Part shown: one piece after another, positions 16,704 to 25,587 of the stretch
Numbering within the stretch: the stretch's first letter is position 1
Layout of the letters: every line of letters begins with the position of its first letter
NCBI RefSeq assembly: GCF_029269745.1
Contig: NZ_JARJHT010000001.1
Span: 1,364,001-1,428,000 of the forward strand
Direction: 5' to 3'
Length of the DNA: 64,000 nt
DNA from: Polluticoccus soli
GTDB taxonomy: Bacteria; Bacteroidota; Bacteroidia; Chitinophagales; Chitinophagaceae
The notes under the pieces: generated by a model
The model's input: the letters and a program-made list of their open reading frames with translations, nothing else
The model's database searches: none
What the model was told of the DNA's origin: nothing
Translations under genes and position numbers: made by a program

Positions 16704-18326
16704 ATGGAAGAGATAATGACACAGGAAACTAACCAGGCTACCGCTTTGACTTCATGGTGGAACGAAGCTTCATTTGCAGGCAAAGAAATGTATTCGCTCA
16801 AAGACAACGGCGAACTTGTTTTACACATGGCGCCGGGCGAAGAGCGAACGGTAGCTACGGTTACGGCAGAAAATGCCGACATGGTGCTGAAAGTACTGTC
16901 GGACAAATTTTCTGAAGTGGAAGGCAGAATGAAGGAATTGCAAACCGAATGGGATGCAGCCGAGGACAAATTAAAAGTACTGGGTAAAGTAGAACGCATG
17001 CGCGAGTACCTGAAGCATACCAATGCCGTAGGTAATTTCAGCGCACTGCTGCAGCCACTGTCTGGTATGGAAAAAACCATTGGCGGACTGGCTGACGAAA
17101 ACAATAAGCAACGCCTCGAGCTGGCTCAAAAAGCTGAAGAACTGGCCGGCGGCGAAAACTGGAAAGAAACGACGCAGGCATTTAAAGACCTGATAGAGCA
17201 GTGGAGAAAGCTGCCTACAGTTGATAAACACCGTAGCGACGAGCTGTGGAACAGGCTGGAAGCTGCCCGTACCAAATTCTACGAGCGCAAACAGCAACAC
17301 AACGAAGACGTAAATAAAGAAATGCTGGCCAACCTCGACCTGAAACTCGAGCTGGTGGACAAAGCCGAAAAGCTGGCAGCTTCAGAAGACTGGAAGGCCA
17401 CGACCGAAAGCTTCAAACAGCTGATGGAGGATTGGAAAAAGATCGGTCGCACTACTCCTGAAAAGAACGAAGAGTTGTGGAACCGTTTTATTGCCGCAAA
17501 AAACGTTTTCTACGACAGGAAGAAAGGACACTTTGAAACCATACAGGTAGAACAAGAAGGTAATTATAAACTGAAACTCGCCCTGCTGGAAAGAGCAGAG
17601 GGGATGAAGGATAGCACCGAATGGGGCAAGACCGCCCAGGCCTTTACCGACCTGATGGAAGAATGGAAAAACATTGGCCGTGTACCTTTGGAAAAAGCAG
17701 ATGAAATGTGGGGCAGGCTGATAGCTGCCAAAGAGCAATTCTTCAATGCTAAAAAACACCATACGGAGACCATGCGTGTTACGCTCGACGATAACTACGC
17801 ACAGAAGATGGCTCTGCTGAAACGTGCCGAAGCACTTCAGAATTCAAACCAATGGCGCGAAGCCACAGCCGAACTGAACGAGCTGATGGACGAGTGGAAA
17901 AAGATAGGCCCCGTACCCCGTGAGCATAGCAATAAGATATGGGAACAATTCATTGCCGCCCGTAAAAAATTCTTCGAGCGCAAAGATGCTAACCGCGAAA
18001 GGCGCCAACAGCGCATGGAGCAGGAAAAAGAATCACGCTCACGCCAAGCCTATGATTTCCGCTACAAGCTGGAAGAAGAACTGAGGGAAGAGGAAGAGCG
18101 CCTGGCTGATTTTAAGAATGGCATCGAAAACATCACTCCGGGTCGCAAGGCAGAGGAGCTGCGCGAGCACCTCACAAAACTGATCAAACAAACCGAACAT
18201 AAGATCGAGCATAAAAAGGAGAAACTGGACGAGATCAACAAGCAGATCGCCCAGCGTGAGGCAGGTGGCCCGGACGCCGCAGCTGAAACTCCAGAACCCG
18301 CTGACAACAACATCCCCGGCGAATAA
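16704..18326 (+). CDS. DUF349 repeat protein
   Basis: The 540-residue, highly charged, helical cytosolic protein has four consecutive DUF349 repeats of about 71 residues between roughly residues 138 and 425. Each carries the pattern W-x5-F-x-D/Q-L-M-E-x-W-K-x-I-G and a later LWNR-like motif. A coiled coil with many Glu, Lys and Arg (about 430-515) and a proline/alanine-rich tail follow. The molecular function of DUF349 proteins is not established. A second ATG at 16716 is preceded by a good GGAAGAG ribosome site and may be the true start. A strong terminator lies 21 bases after the stop. Confidence 0.85.
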   Translation: MEEIMTQETNQATALTSWWNEASFAGKEMYSLKDNGELVLHMAPGEERTVATVTAENADMVLKVLSDKFSEVEGRMKELQTEWDAAEDKLKVLGKVERMREYLKHTNAVGNFSALLQPLSGMEKTIGGLADENNKQRLELAQKAEELAGGENWKETTQAFKDLIEQWRKLPTVDKHRSDELWNRLEAARTKFYERKQQHNEDVNKEMLANLDLKLELVDKAEKLAASEDWKATTESFKQLMEDWKKIGRTTPEKNEELWNRFIAAKNVFYDRKKGHFETIQVEQEGNYKLKLALLERAEGMKDSTEWGKTAQAFTDLMEEWKNIGRVPLEKADEMWGRLIAAKEQFFNAKKHHTETMRVTLDDNYAQKMALLKRAEALQNSNQWREATAELNELMDEWKKIGPVPREHSNKIWEQFIAARKKFFERKDANRERRQQRMEQEKESRSRQAYDFRYKLEEELREEEERLADFKNGIENITPGRKAEELREHLTKLIKQTEHKIEHKKEKLDEINKQIAQREAGGPDAAAETPEPADNNIPGE

Positions 18327-18347
18327 AACACATTATTTACCATACTC

Positions 18348-18374
18348 AAAAAGCCTGTCTGTGACAGGCTTTTT
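18348..18374 (+). terminator. Rho-independent terminator after the DUF349 gene
   Basis: A perfect 12-base stem (AAAAAGCCTGTC with GACAGGCTTTTT) encloses a TGT loop and ends in a T run. The symmetric A and T runs would let it work on both strands. Confidence 0.92.
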
Positions 18375-18406
18375 CTATTTAACTTTACTTCTTTCCGCGT
18401 ACACAT

Positions 18407-21400
18407 ATGGTAGTCAACGAAGATGTTTTCCTGGGCAGGTACAATACCCTCAATGAGCAACAGCGAGCTGCTGTAGACGCTATTTACGGACCGGTAATGG
18501 TGATAGCCGGGCCGGGTACGGGTAAAACCGAAGTTCTGTCTATGCGCATTGCCAACCTGCTGCGCAGCGAAGCACAGGTGCAGCCCAGCGAGATACTCTG
18601 CCTGACGTATACCGAAGAAGCCACCAATGCAATGCGTAGGCGCCTGGTGCAGGTCATTGGCACTGCGGCGCACAAGGTGAACATCTGCACCTTCCATGGG
18701 TTTTGCAACAACGTCATCCAAAGCAACAGCAGCTATTTTAGTCTACGCTCGCTGCAGCCAATTACTGACCTGGAGCGCACAGAGTTGTTGTACGAGATCT
18801 TAGAGAAGCTACCATCGGGACACGCACTGCGCAAACTGAGTGGTAATATCTATTACGATGCCAGCCGCCTCAATCGCCTGTTCGATTTTATGAAGCGCGA
18901 GAACGTACGATGCGGAGACATTACCAACGCGGTAGACACATACCTTAATAGCCTTCCCGAACGCGAAGAGTACGTGTACAAGCGCGCAGGAAAGGGATAT
19001 AAAAAAGGCGACCTGAAGCAGGCACTGATTGACGAAGAGACAAAGCGTATGAAAGACACTTGCGCTGCCGCGGAGCTGTTCGACGTTTATGAAGAACGCA
19101 TGAAGGCGATCGGCAGGTATGATTTCAACGACATGATCATATGGGTGCTGGATGCATTCAAAAACAATGCGGCCCTTTTGCAAAGTTATCAGGAGCGTCA
19201 CCAGTTCATCCTTGTCGATGAGTTCCAGGATACCAATGGTGCGCAAAGTGAATTGCTACAAATGCTCACGCAGTTCTGGGACGATCCCAACATCTTCGTG
19301 GTAGGCGACGACGATCAGTCCATCTACGAATTCCAGGGGGCGCGTATCCGCAATATCATCGACTTCTACCGTCAATACCAGGACGCTATCAAAGTAGTTG
19401 TATTGCCGCAAAACTATCGCTCGTCTCAAGCCATTCTCGATAAAGCGACTGCTACTATCGAGAACAATAAACAACGACTGATATACCAGCTGCAGGATCT
19501 GAAGCTGGATAAAAATATTATAGCGTCATTAGGCCGTTTCAAAGATGGCAACGATACGGTAATACCGACTATAGTTAGCTATACGAACAACCTGCACGAA
19601 GAAGCGGACATTGTTTTGCAGATAGAAAAGCTGCAGCAACAGAAAGTGCCACTGGCCGATGTTGCCGTACTATATGCGCAACACAAGCAGGCTGACAACA
19701 TCATAAAGCTCCTCGAGCGTAAGGGCATTCCTTACACTGTAAAAAAACCTGTGAACATACTTGAACTCCCGCTCATAAAGCAGGTCATCAATGTATTGCA
19801 GTATATAGAAGAAGAACGCAAGGCACCTTTTACCGGTGAGAGCATGCTGTTCGAAATGATGCATGCCCCTTACTATGAAATTGCCCCGACCGATATTGCC
19901 TTACTGTCGATCTATATTCAGACGAACCGTCAACGCGACAAAAGCCTTGGCTTCTGGCGCCTGGTGCTAGGCAACGATCTGTTGCTCGAATCGCTGAACC
20001 TGAAATCAGCCACCGCTCTTCGCCGCCTCGGCCGGAACATAGACAACTGGGTACAACAACAGCTCAGTCACCCGCTACCATTGCTGGTTGAAAAGATCAT
20101 CTATGAAAGTGGCATCGTGGCACACCTGGCGCAAGGTAAAGACCATCTTTGGGATATGCAGGTGCTGCACACTTTCTTCGATTTTGTGAAAGAGTGCTTC
20201 GATAAGAATGCCAACATCAAAGTAGCCGACCTGCTGATGATGATCGAAAAGATGCAGGACGAAGGCATCTCGCTGCCGGTACAAAAAGTGGTGCAGAATG
20301 AGAACGGCGTGCGTTTCTATACAGCACACGGTGCAAAAGGGCACGAGTTTGAATATGTATTCCTGGTAGGTTGCACCAAAAACTTCTGGGAGAACAAACG
20401 TGGTGCTAGCAGCGAATTTAAACTACCCGATACACTCACCAGCACCGACGACGATACCGACAAAACATATAAAACAGAAGTTGCCCGCAGGCTGTTTTAT
20501 GTGGCACTCACCCGTGCTAAAAAACACTTGCATGTTTCGTTTGCAGGCAGCGACAACCAGGGCAAACCGCTGGAGCATTCTGTATTTATAGACGAAATAA
20601 GCAGTGCCGAAGAACGCTTACAAAAAGCAGTACCACAACATGAATTGTTGCAGCATATGCAATGGGCTATGGAACCGGTGTCTGATGTGCGAATAGAGCT
20701 GGCCAACCATCAATGGATAGAACGACTGTTATCGCAGTTCACGATGAGCTATACCACACTGAGTAAGTTCCTGAATTGCCCGCTGAGTTTCTACTATGAG
20801 AGTATACTACGCGTACCGTTTCAGAAAAACGACGCACTGGTATTCGGTAGCGCTGTGCACGCGGCACTCGAGCGTATGTTCGAGATCATGAAAGAGAACA
20901 AGGGTTTGTTCCCGCCAAAAGAAGACGTGACCCGCATCTTTGCTGCTGAAATGTACCGCGAACAGGGAAGCTTCACCAAAGTACAGTTCGAGCGCAGAAT
21001 GGAACAGGGACTTACCGTGCTAAACGAATACTACGATAAATACATCAACGACTTCTGGAAAGAGGTAGAAATAGAACACAAGGTCAGCAGGTTTATGCTG
21101 GATGGTGTACCAGTTACTGGTAAAATAGATAAGATAGAAAACCACGAAGACGGCTGCGTGGTTATCGACTATAAGAGCGGCGATCCTGACAAGTCAGCCT
21201 CTGCTTATACTTCAGGCCCCAATGAGAAAGACCCGCTGGGTGGAGACTACTGGCGGCAGATGGTATTCTACAAACTGCTGCTCGAAAACAATCCTGACAA
21301 GACGTTCAAGTTCAAGACCGGTATTTTCGATTACATCGAGAAAGGAAAGAAAACCAATCAATACAAGCGTGTTGAAGTTCCGGTATTTGCTACCGACGAA

Positions 21401-21562
21401 GAAATAGTACGTAAGCAGCTGAAAGACGCCTACGTCAGGATCATGAACCACGACTTCGACAAAGGCTGTGGTGAAGAAGATTGTAACTGGTGCAATTTTG
21501 CTAAACAGTACCAGCTGGTGCGTCCTGCTGTTGGTGTTGAGCCGGCGGAGATCGATGTTTAA
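18407..21562 (+). CDS. Single-chain UvrD/Rep-family helicase with C-terminal PD-(D/E)XK Fe-S nuclease
   Basis: This 1051-residue SF1A DNA helicase has Walker A GPGTGKTEVL near residue 36, Walker B DEFQDTNGAQ near 268, GDDDQSIYEFQGAR and the motif VI region RRLFYVALTRAKK. From about residue 785 a RecB/AddB-type nuclease domain follows: LSKFLNCPLSFYYES, GKIDKIENH, VIDYKSGD (the D-x-K pair) and the Q-x3-Y motif in RQMVFYKLLL. One Cys in LNCPLSF plus three at the C-terminus (CGEEDCNWC) fit the four-Cys 4Fe-4S site of AddB-like nucleases. It probably processes double-strand ends. No addB or recC partner adjoins. Confidence 0.9.
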   Translation: MVVNEDVFLGRYNTLNEQQRAAVDAIYGPVMVIAGPGTGKTEVLSMRIANLLRSEAQVQPSEILCLTYTEEATNAMRRRLVQVIGTAAHKVNICTFHGFCNNVIQSNSSYFSLRSLQPITDLERTELLYEILEKLPSGHALRKLSGNIYYDASRLNRLFDFMKRENVRCGDITNAVDTYLNSLPEREEYVYKRAGKGYKKGDLKQALIDEETKRMKDTCAAAELFDVYEERMKAIGRYDFNDMIIWVLDAFKNNAALLQSYQERHQFILVDEFQDTNGAQSELLQMLTQFWDDPNIFVVGDDDQSIYEFQGARIRNIIDFYRQYQDAIKVVVLPQNYRSSQAILDKATATIENNKQRLIYQLQDLKLDKNIIASLGRFKDGNDTVIPTIVSYTNNLHEEADIVLQIEKLQQQKVPLADVAVLYAQHKQADNIIKLLERKGIPYTVKKPVNILELPLIKQVINVLQYIEEERKAPFTGESMLFEMMHAPYYEIAPTDIALLSIYIQTNRQRDKSLGFWRLVLGNDLLLESLNLKSATALRRLGRNIDNWVQQQLSHPLPLLVEKIIYESGIVAHLAQGKDHLWDMQVLHTFFDFVKECFDKNANIKVADLLMMIEKMQDEGISLPVQKVVQNENGVRFYTAHGAKGHEFEYVFLVGCTKNFWENKRGASSEFKLPDTLTSTDDDTDKTYKTEVARRLFYVALTRAKKHLHVSFAGSDNQGKPLEHSVFIDEISSAEERLQKAVPQHELLQHMQWAMEPVSDVRIELANHQWIERLLSQFTMSYTTLSKFLNCPLSFYYESILRVPFQKNDALVFGSAVHAALERMFEIMKENKGLFPPKEDVTRIFAAEMYREQGSFTKVQFERRMEQGLTVLNEYYDKYINDFWKEVEIEHKVSRFMLDGVPVTGKIDKIENHEDGCVVIDYKSGDPDKSASAYTSGPNEKDPLGGDYWRQMVFYKLLLENNPDKTFKFKTGIFDYIEKGKKTNQYKRVEVPVFATDEEIVRKQLKDAYVRIMNHDFDKGCGEEDCNWCNFAKQYQLVRPAVGVEPAEIDV

Positions 21563-21575
21563 ATATTGAAAAAGC

Positions 21576-21608
21576 AAAGGGGCGGTTATGAATAACCGCC
21601 CCTTTTTT
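21576..21608. terminator. Bidirectional terminator between helicase and membrane-protein operon
   Basis: An inverted repeat of about 14 bases per arm (AAAGGGGCGGTTAT and its complement) is followed by six Ts on the plus strand and has an A-rich left flank. It lies between two convergent genes and can serve both. Confidence 0.88.
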
Positions 21609-21618
21609 ATGATGATGA

Positions 21619-22041
21619 CTATTGCACTTGTCCTGTGTTCGTTCCACCTGCTTGCAGCCTTTGCATCATCTGGCGTTCTTCATAACGCTGCTTGGCTACA
21701 CGTTTACCGCGGAAGAATAGATAGAGATTGAAGAACAGCATTATGCCGAGGTAAATGCTGAACCCACCAATCTTATAGCTTAGTACTTCGATAGCTTCCT
21801 GTGTACCGGGTACCCAGGTGTTGATCTTGAGGATGTACAACGCAAAGCCGATGTTGAGTAAGTAGAATCCGATCTTGAACAGCGTATTGGTAGCAACCGC
21901 AATTTCCTCTCGCCCGAAGAAAATATCGCGCATGAAGACTAAACCATTCTTAAACAGCGTGTAGGCGACATACCATGTCAGCAACACTACTACTGGCAGA
22001 TATATAAAATAGGCCGTAACGATAAATTGATTGTTGTTCAT
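21619..22041 (-). CDS. Small integral membrane protein, paralogue of the next gene upstream
   Basis: I do not recognise a named family. The 140-residue protein has hydrophobic segments at about residues 8-30, 52-73 and 88-112, then a basic, glutamine-rich cytosolic tail of about 28 residues. It shares the pattern F-x-N-G-x-V-F after helix one and NT-x5-Y/F-x-L-x-NIG-x-A in helix two with the 117-residue product of 22057-22410, so the two arose by duplication. It is third in an operon led by a GbsR/MarR regulator, 15 bases after the second gene, and ends before a bidirectional terminator. A transport or membrane-stress role is possible but unsupported. Confidence 0.7.
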   Translation of the reverse strand: MNNNQFIVTAYFIYLPVVVLLTWYVAYTLFKNGLVFMRDIFFGREEIAVATNTLFKIGFYLLNIGFALYILKINTWVPGTQEAIEVLSYKIGGFSIYLGIMLFFNLYLFFRGKRVAKQRYEERQMMQRLQAGGTNTGQVQ

Positions 22042-22056
22042 AATTGAAACGTTTAT

Positions 22057-22410
22057 TTAGTGAAATAATGCTTGTCGTTTTGAGAGATAATAGATCAGCC
22101 ACATGTTGAAGTAATGTGTCACCGCCAATATCAGTATCAGCACACCTATATTCGTCCCCAGGCTCGACACCAGCACTTCCACATCAGTCACGTTAGTCCA
22201 GAAACGCAACTTTAAAAACGCATACCCTATGTTGAACAGGTAGTACGCCACCAGCAATATCGTGTTCACATAATCAGTCTGCTCAACATTTCCTTTGAAC
22301 AGTCCAAGAATAAATACCCTCCCGTTGTTGTAAAACAACCTTCCTACGTAAACAATGATATATACCATGATCGTGAGGTAGATCGTGTAGGCGAGGATAT
22401 TGTAGTTCAT
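22057..22410 (-). CDS. Small integral membrane protein
   Basis: I do not recognise a named family. The 117-residue protein has three hydrophobic segments at about residues 8-28, 48-66 and 80-108. It shares FYNNGRVF and NT-x-LLVAYYLFNIGYAF with corresponding positions of the neighbouring 140-residue protein, including an Asn-Ile-Gly inside a membrane helix. It begins 2 bases after the stop of the GbsR-like regulator, so it is translationally close to it. The pair may form a heteromeric membrane complex (inference). Confidence 0.7.
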   Translation of the reverse strand: MNYNILAYTIYLTIMVYIIVYVGRLFYNNGRVFILGLFKGNVEQTDYVNTILLVAYYLFNIGYAFLKLRFWTNVTDVEVLVSSLGTNIGVLILILAVTHYFNMWLIYYLSKRQALFH

Positions 22411-22412
22411 GG

Positions 22413-22919
22413 CTATAAGAACATTTTCATCAACTTTAGTAATAACTCACCTTTAGGTGAAAGGAACAGTTTATCCGCCAGCTGTCCTACCTGGTTGGTA
22501 AAGACGCTCAGCTCCTTTACCTGCTTTTTGAATTCCTGCTCTTCTTCGCTCTTGCCGATCTCTTTGCTTGCTGACATCTCTTTGAGCATACCCAATACAG
22601 GATCCAGCTCGCGCTGTTTACGTATCGTGCCTATTTTGTGCGACCACTTCCATACATCCTTCTCTGCCACGAAATACTCTTTCCTGTCGCCGGCGATAGT
22701 CTTCTTATAAATGATGCCCCAGTCCAGTAGCTGCCTTAAGCTCATGTTGGCATTGCCTCGAGAGATGGTGAGCTCTTCCATGATCGCGTCTGTAGAAAGT
22801 GGATTGGGTGCTATCAGCAGCAGCGCCTGTATCTGCGCCATTGTCTTGTTAATGCCCCACTGACTGCCCAGTACGCCCCAAGTTTCTATGAACTGCTTCT
22901 TGGCCTCTTCGAATTTCAT
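22413..22919 (-). CDS. GbsR/MarR family transcriptional regulator
   Basis: The 168-residue winged-helix regulator opens with FIETWGVLGSQWGINKTMAQ, the typical GbsR family start. The recognition helix region is ISRGNANMSLRQLLDWGII, followed by the wing (KKTIAGDRKEYFVAEKDVW) and a helical dimerisation tail. Family members often repress adjacent genes in response to small molecules, for example choline in the Bacillus prototype. Here it heads an operon with two related membrane proteins, so those are its likely targets. The promoter at 22924-22953 starts 4 bases upstream, giving a very short leader. Confidence 0.88.
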   Translation of the reverse strand: MKFEEAKKQFIETWGVLGSQWGINKTMAQIQALLLIAPNPLSTDAIMEELTISRGNANMSLRQLLDWGIIYKKTIAGDRKEYFVAEKDVWKWSHKIGTIRKQRELDPVLGMLKEMSASKEIGKSEEEQEFKKQVKELSVFTNQVGQLADKLFLSPKGELLLKLMKMFL

Positions 22920-22923
22920 AACC

Positions 22924-22953
22924 TAAAGCTACACTACTATTTTGAATTTTCAA
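22924..22953 (-). promoter_or_regulatory. Promoter of the GbsR/membrane-protein operon
   Basis: On the minus strand TTG, 19 bases, TAGCTTTA (one mismatch to TAnnTTTG) lie immediately upstream of the regulator start. The TTTTGAATTTTCAATATTTTC area around the -33 element contains the inverted repeat TTGAA/TTCAA, a possible operator. Confidence 0.6.
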
Positions 22954-23005
22954 TATTTTCTGAAAGTTTATTTTTGATCGAAATTTAGACTTGAATATCA
23001 GCAAT

Positions 23006-23033
23006 AAAAAAAGCCGGCTTACGCCGGCTTTTC
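23006..23033 (-). terminator. Terminator after the OmpA gene
   Basis: An AAGCCGGC/GCCGGCTT stem with a TTAC loop is flanked by a long A run on the plus strand, which reads as a U tract after the hairpin on the minus strand. It lies 24 bases past the stop of the OmpA gene. Confidence 0.9.
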
Positions 23034-23056
23034 TCTCTGTTATGTGGAGGTTTGGT

Positions 23057-25357
23057 CTATTTCAGTTTCAGATCCATTGCTACGCGCCGATTCTTCGCAC
23101 GGCCTGCAGCTGTTTTGTTGCTGGCTACTGGTTTAGCATCACCGAAACCTGCAGCGCTCAACCTGCTCGCATCAATGCCTTTAGAGATGAAGTAATCCCT
23201 AACAGCATTTGCACGGTTTTCAGACAGTTCCAGGTTCTTAGTAGCGTTACCTACGTTGTCTGAGTGACCTTCGATGGTCATGTTGTAGTCAGAGTATTCG
23301 TTCAGGATAGCTACGATCTCATCAAGGATCTTGTTAGATGTTTTCTTGATAGTTGCTTTACCCAGATCGAACTGGATAGCAGTTGCCGCAAAGGCCAGAC
23401 GTTTCTTCACCTCAGCTTTCACTTCAGGACAACCTGAGTTAGCAGCGGTACCAGCAACCTGAGGACATTTATCCATGTTATCGGCTATGCCATCGTTGTC
23501 TGTATCAGGACAGCCTTGGTTAGCTATAGAACCTGCTGCATTCGGACATTTGTCTTCGTTATCAGCGATACCATCCTGGTCACTGTCAGCGCAACCTTTG
23601 AATTGCGCCAGACCAGCCTGGTCAGGACAAGCATCATCCATATTGGCAATACCATCTTTATCGCGGTCAGGGCAACCTTGCATAGCAACTTCACCAGCTT
23701 CTTGAGGACAACGGTCTTCAGCATCAGCTACGCCATCCATATCAGCATCAGGGCAACCTTGAGCAGTTTTAGAACCTGCTACGTCAGGGCAATTGTCTTC
23801 TTTATCAAGTACACCGTCACCATCTTTATCAGGATCAGGGCAGCCTTTCATTGCCCAAACACCTTTTTCGTGCTCGCACTTGTCACGTTTGTTCGACACC
23901 ATGTCACCATCGCTGTCCCGTGGGCGTTTTTTGTTGAATGGTACATAAGCGCCCATATAGAAGTTGGCACTGTACCTGCCTCCAAAGCTTGCCACAAGAT
24001 CATCGCTTCCTACAAAGAAACCACCAACACGAAGACCAAGGCCTACCCTGATATTTTCAGAAAGCATGCTGTAGGTAATAGGAAGGCTTGCTGTGAATAT
24101 GCGGGTATCCCAACGCGGCGTAACAGTAAACTGGTTATAAAAGCTGTTACCTGCCATGTCATGCCTGCGCATGTTTGCAAAATAAGTTGCGTTTATATAT
24201 AGGTTGCTTACAGCATGATAGTCAACACCAACTATCAACGTTGTCGGCATACCTACTTTTGTTTCACCAGCGCCACGTTTAGCAGTCATACCGCGCGATT
24301 CAAGGTATTGTGCAAATGCAGCAGTATCCTTAATTTTTTCCAATACTTCAGTTCCTGTTATTACTGTAGAGTCAGTGCTGTTTGTATTAAAATCAATCTT
24401 GGCGTCCGATTTATATTTAATAGAGCCAAGGTCGCTGATGGAAGCAGAGAAGCGCATTTTATATGGGTTTTTGCTTGCATCCAGGATACCTGTTTTGCCA
24501 TCCATATCATAACGATAGTCGGCATGGTCAGGCCTCCATTCGTAAACAAAACCCAGGTCAGCCCCAATACCATTGCCCGCACTGCCACCAAAGAATTGGC
24601 TGAAGTCCACATCAGCAGTGGAATCTACAAGTATCTGCGATGCATTTTTTTGCGAATAGTGGAAGTCGGTGTTAGTAAGCGTCAAAAACGCGTCGCGGCT
24701 TTGTTCGTCTAACCTGTATTTCGCATTGATATTATTACTGAACACGCTGATATAGGCAGCACCCATCAGGTAACGCAGAGTAGCGCCGCCTTTTACCATG
24801 TGCTGGCCCTTGTCATAGATCACACCACCATAGGTGAGGCCTATCTCGCTCCAGCCATTCATGGTCCAGTTAAAATCTTTAACCACCAGCTGCTGGTCTT
24901 TTGAAAGGTCTGCAACGGCCGAATCCGTAAGTAGCTTGTAAAGGCCTTGGTTGAAATTGTGGAACTGGCTCATAGCTCGCATGCGCGTGGTCAGGGCGAT
25001 ACCATGTTTACCTTTAATATTTACGAAAACGCCTGGTAAACGAACCTCTGCGTAGGGTGCTAATATGCTGAACTTGTCACTTTTACCAAAAGTAAGACCA
25101 TCCCTTACCGGCTCATCATTTCGGATGGCACTTATTACCTTGGTGAAGTCGACAGCGGCCAGGCTGTTGTCAGCACCAATGTTGGCGTTGAACAGGTCAA
25201 TGCTGAATTTGTGCCTGCTGTCTGCAGCATTGGCCGGATTCAGGTATAGTGGGTTAGTGCCACCCCAATTGCTGGTAGCAATACCCATGTAGCGTTGTGC
25301 CTGGCCTGCCATTGGCAAGGTAGCAGCGAGCGCTAATGCGAGAGTAAATTTCTTCAT
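23057..25357 (-). CDS. OmpA-family outer-membrane protein with DUF5723-like barrel and TSP3 repeats
   Basis: The 766-residue protein has four parts. A signal peptide is followed by an outer-membrane barrel-like region up to about residue 480 with a GIATSNWGGTNPLYLNPANA opening seen in DUF5723 proteins. Next come six thrombospondin type 3 repeats of about 27 residues (DxDxDGxxDxxDxC...GCP; calcium-binding), and last an OmpA C-terminal domain that binds peptidoglycan (IEGHSDNVGNATKNLELSE, RANAVRDYFISKGI). It probably links the outer membrane to the wall. The frame is open to 25414, but ATG at 25357 begins the signal peptide MKKFTLALALAATLP. Confidence 0.88.
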   Translation of the reverse strand: MKKFTLALALAATLPMAGQAQRYMGIATSNWGGTNPLYLNPANAADSRHKFSIDLFNANIGADNSLAAVDFTKVISAIRNDEPVRDGLTFGKSDKFSILAPYAEVRLPGVFVNIKGKHGIALTTRMRAMSQFHNFNQGLYKLLTDSAVADLSKDQQLVVKDFNWTMNGWSEIGLTYGGVIYDKGQHMVKGGATLRYLMGAAYISVFSNNINAKYRLDEQSRDAFLTLTNTDFHYSQKNASQILVDSTADVDFSQFFGGSAGNGIGADLGFVYEWRPDHADYRYDMDGKTGILDASKNPYKMRFSASISDLGSIKYKSDAKIDFNTNSTDSTVITGTEVLEKIKDTAAFAQYLESRGMTAKRGAGETKVGMPTTLIVGVDYHAVSNLYINATYFANMRRHDMAGNSFYNQFTVTPRWDTRIFTASLPITYSMLSENIRVGLGLRVGGFFVGSDDLVASFGGRYSANFYMGAYVPFNKKRPRDSDGDMVSNKRDKCEHEKGVWAMKGCPDPDKDGDGVLDKEDNCPDVAGSKTAQGCPDADMDGVADAEDRCPQEAGEVAMQGCPDRDKDGIANMDDACPDQAGLAQFKGCADSDQDGIADNEDKCPNAAGSIANQGCPDTDNDGIADNMDKCPQVAGTAANSGCPEVKAEVKKRLAFAATAIQFDLGKATIKKTSNKILDEIVAILNEYSDYNMTIEGHSDNVGNATKNLELSENRANAVRDYFISKGIDASRLSAAGFGDAKPVASNKTAAGRAKNRRVAMDLKLK
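23427..23922 (-). repeat. Six thrombospondin type 3 repeats inside the OmpA gene
   Basis: Six units of about 81 bases encode DxDxDGxxDxxDxCP...GCP segments. Unit sequences differ at many third positions, so the repeats are old and maintained at protein level rather than recent tandem copies. Confidence 0.85.
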
Positions 25358-25542
25358 AATTATTTGGTCGTTTTTGTAAGAGGTATATGTATGATATAGA
25401 TCGCTATGGGGCAACTGTTATATTCAAACAAATCACCATCTTTGTAACATAGCGCAAAAGAAGTAAATATTTTCCAATTCCGGAAATACATAAATCATTG
25501 TCCTTACCGATTTTTGCTCATCATTATCTCAATCGGCAATAA

Positions 25543-25571
25543 AAAAGCCCTCCCGATCTGGGAGGGCTTTT
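25543..25571 (-). terminator. Terminator of the rplM-rpsI-rpsB-tsf operon
   Basis: A 12-base stem (AAAAGCCCTCCC with GGGAGGGCTTTT) and five-base loop lie 17 bases after the tsf stop, with a U tract on the minus strand. Confidence 0.92.
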
Positions 25572-25587
25572 ATGGCATGCAAGATAA

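Noticed and set aside
18062-18721. A 219-codon minus-strand frame across the end of the DUF349 gene and start of the helicase gene
   Set aside because: It crosses a strong terminator and is antisense to two well-supported genes; its Ser-rich composition is a shadow of Glu/Arg codons.
23427-23922. Regularly spaced similar segments that could suggest a CRISPR-like array
   Set aside because: The period is about 81 bases, the units lie in frame and encode TSP3 calcium-binding repeats, and the DNA repeats are imperfect.
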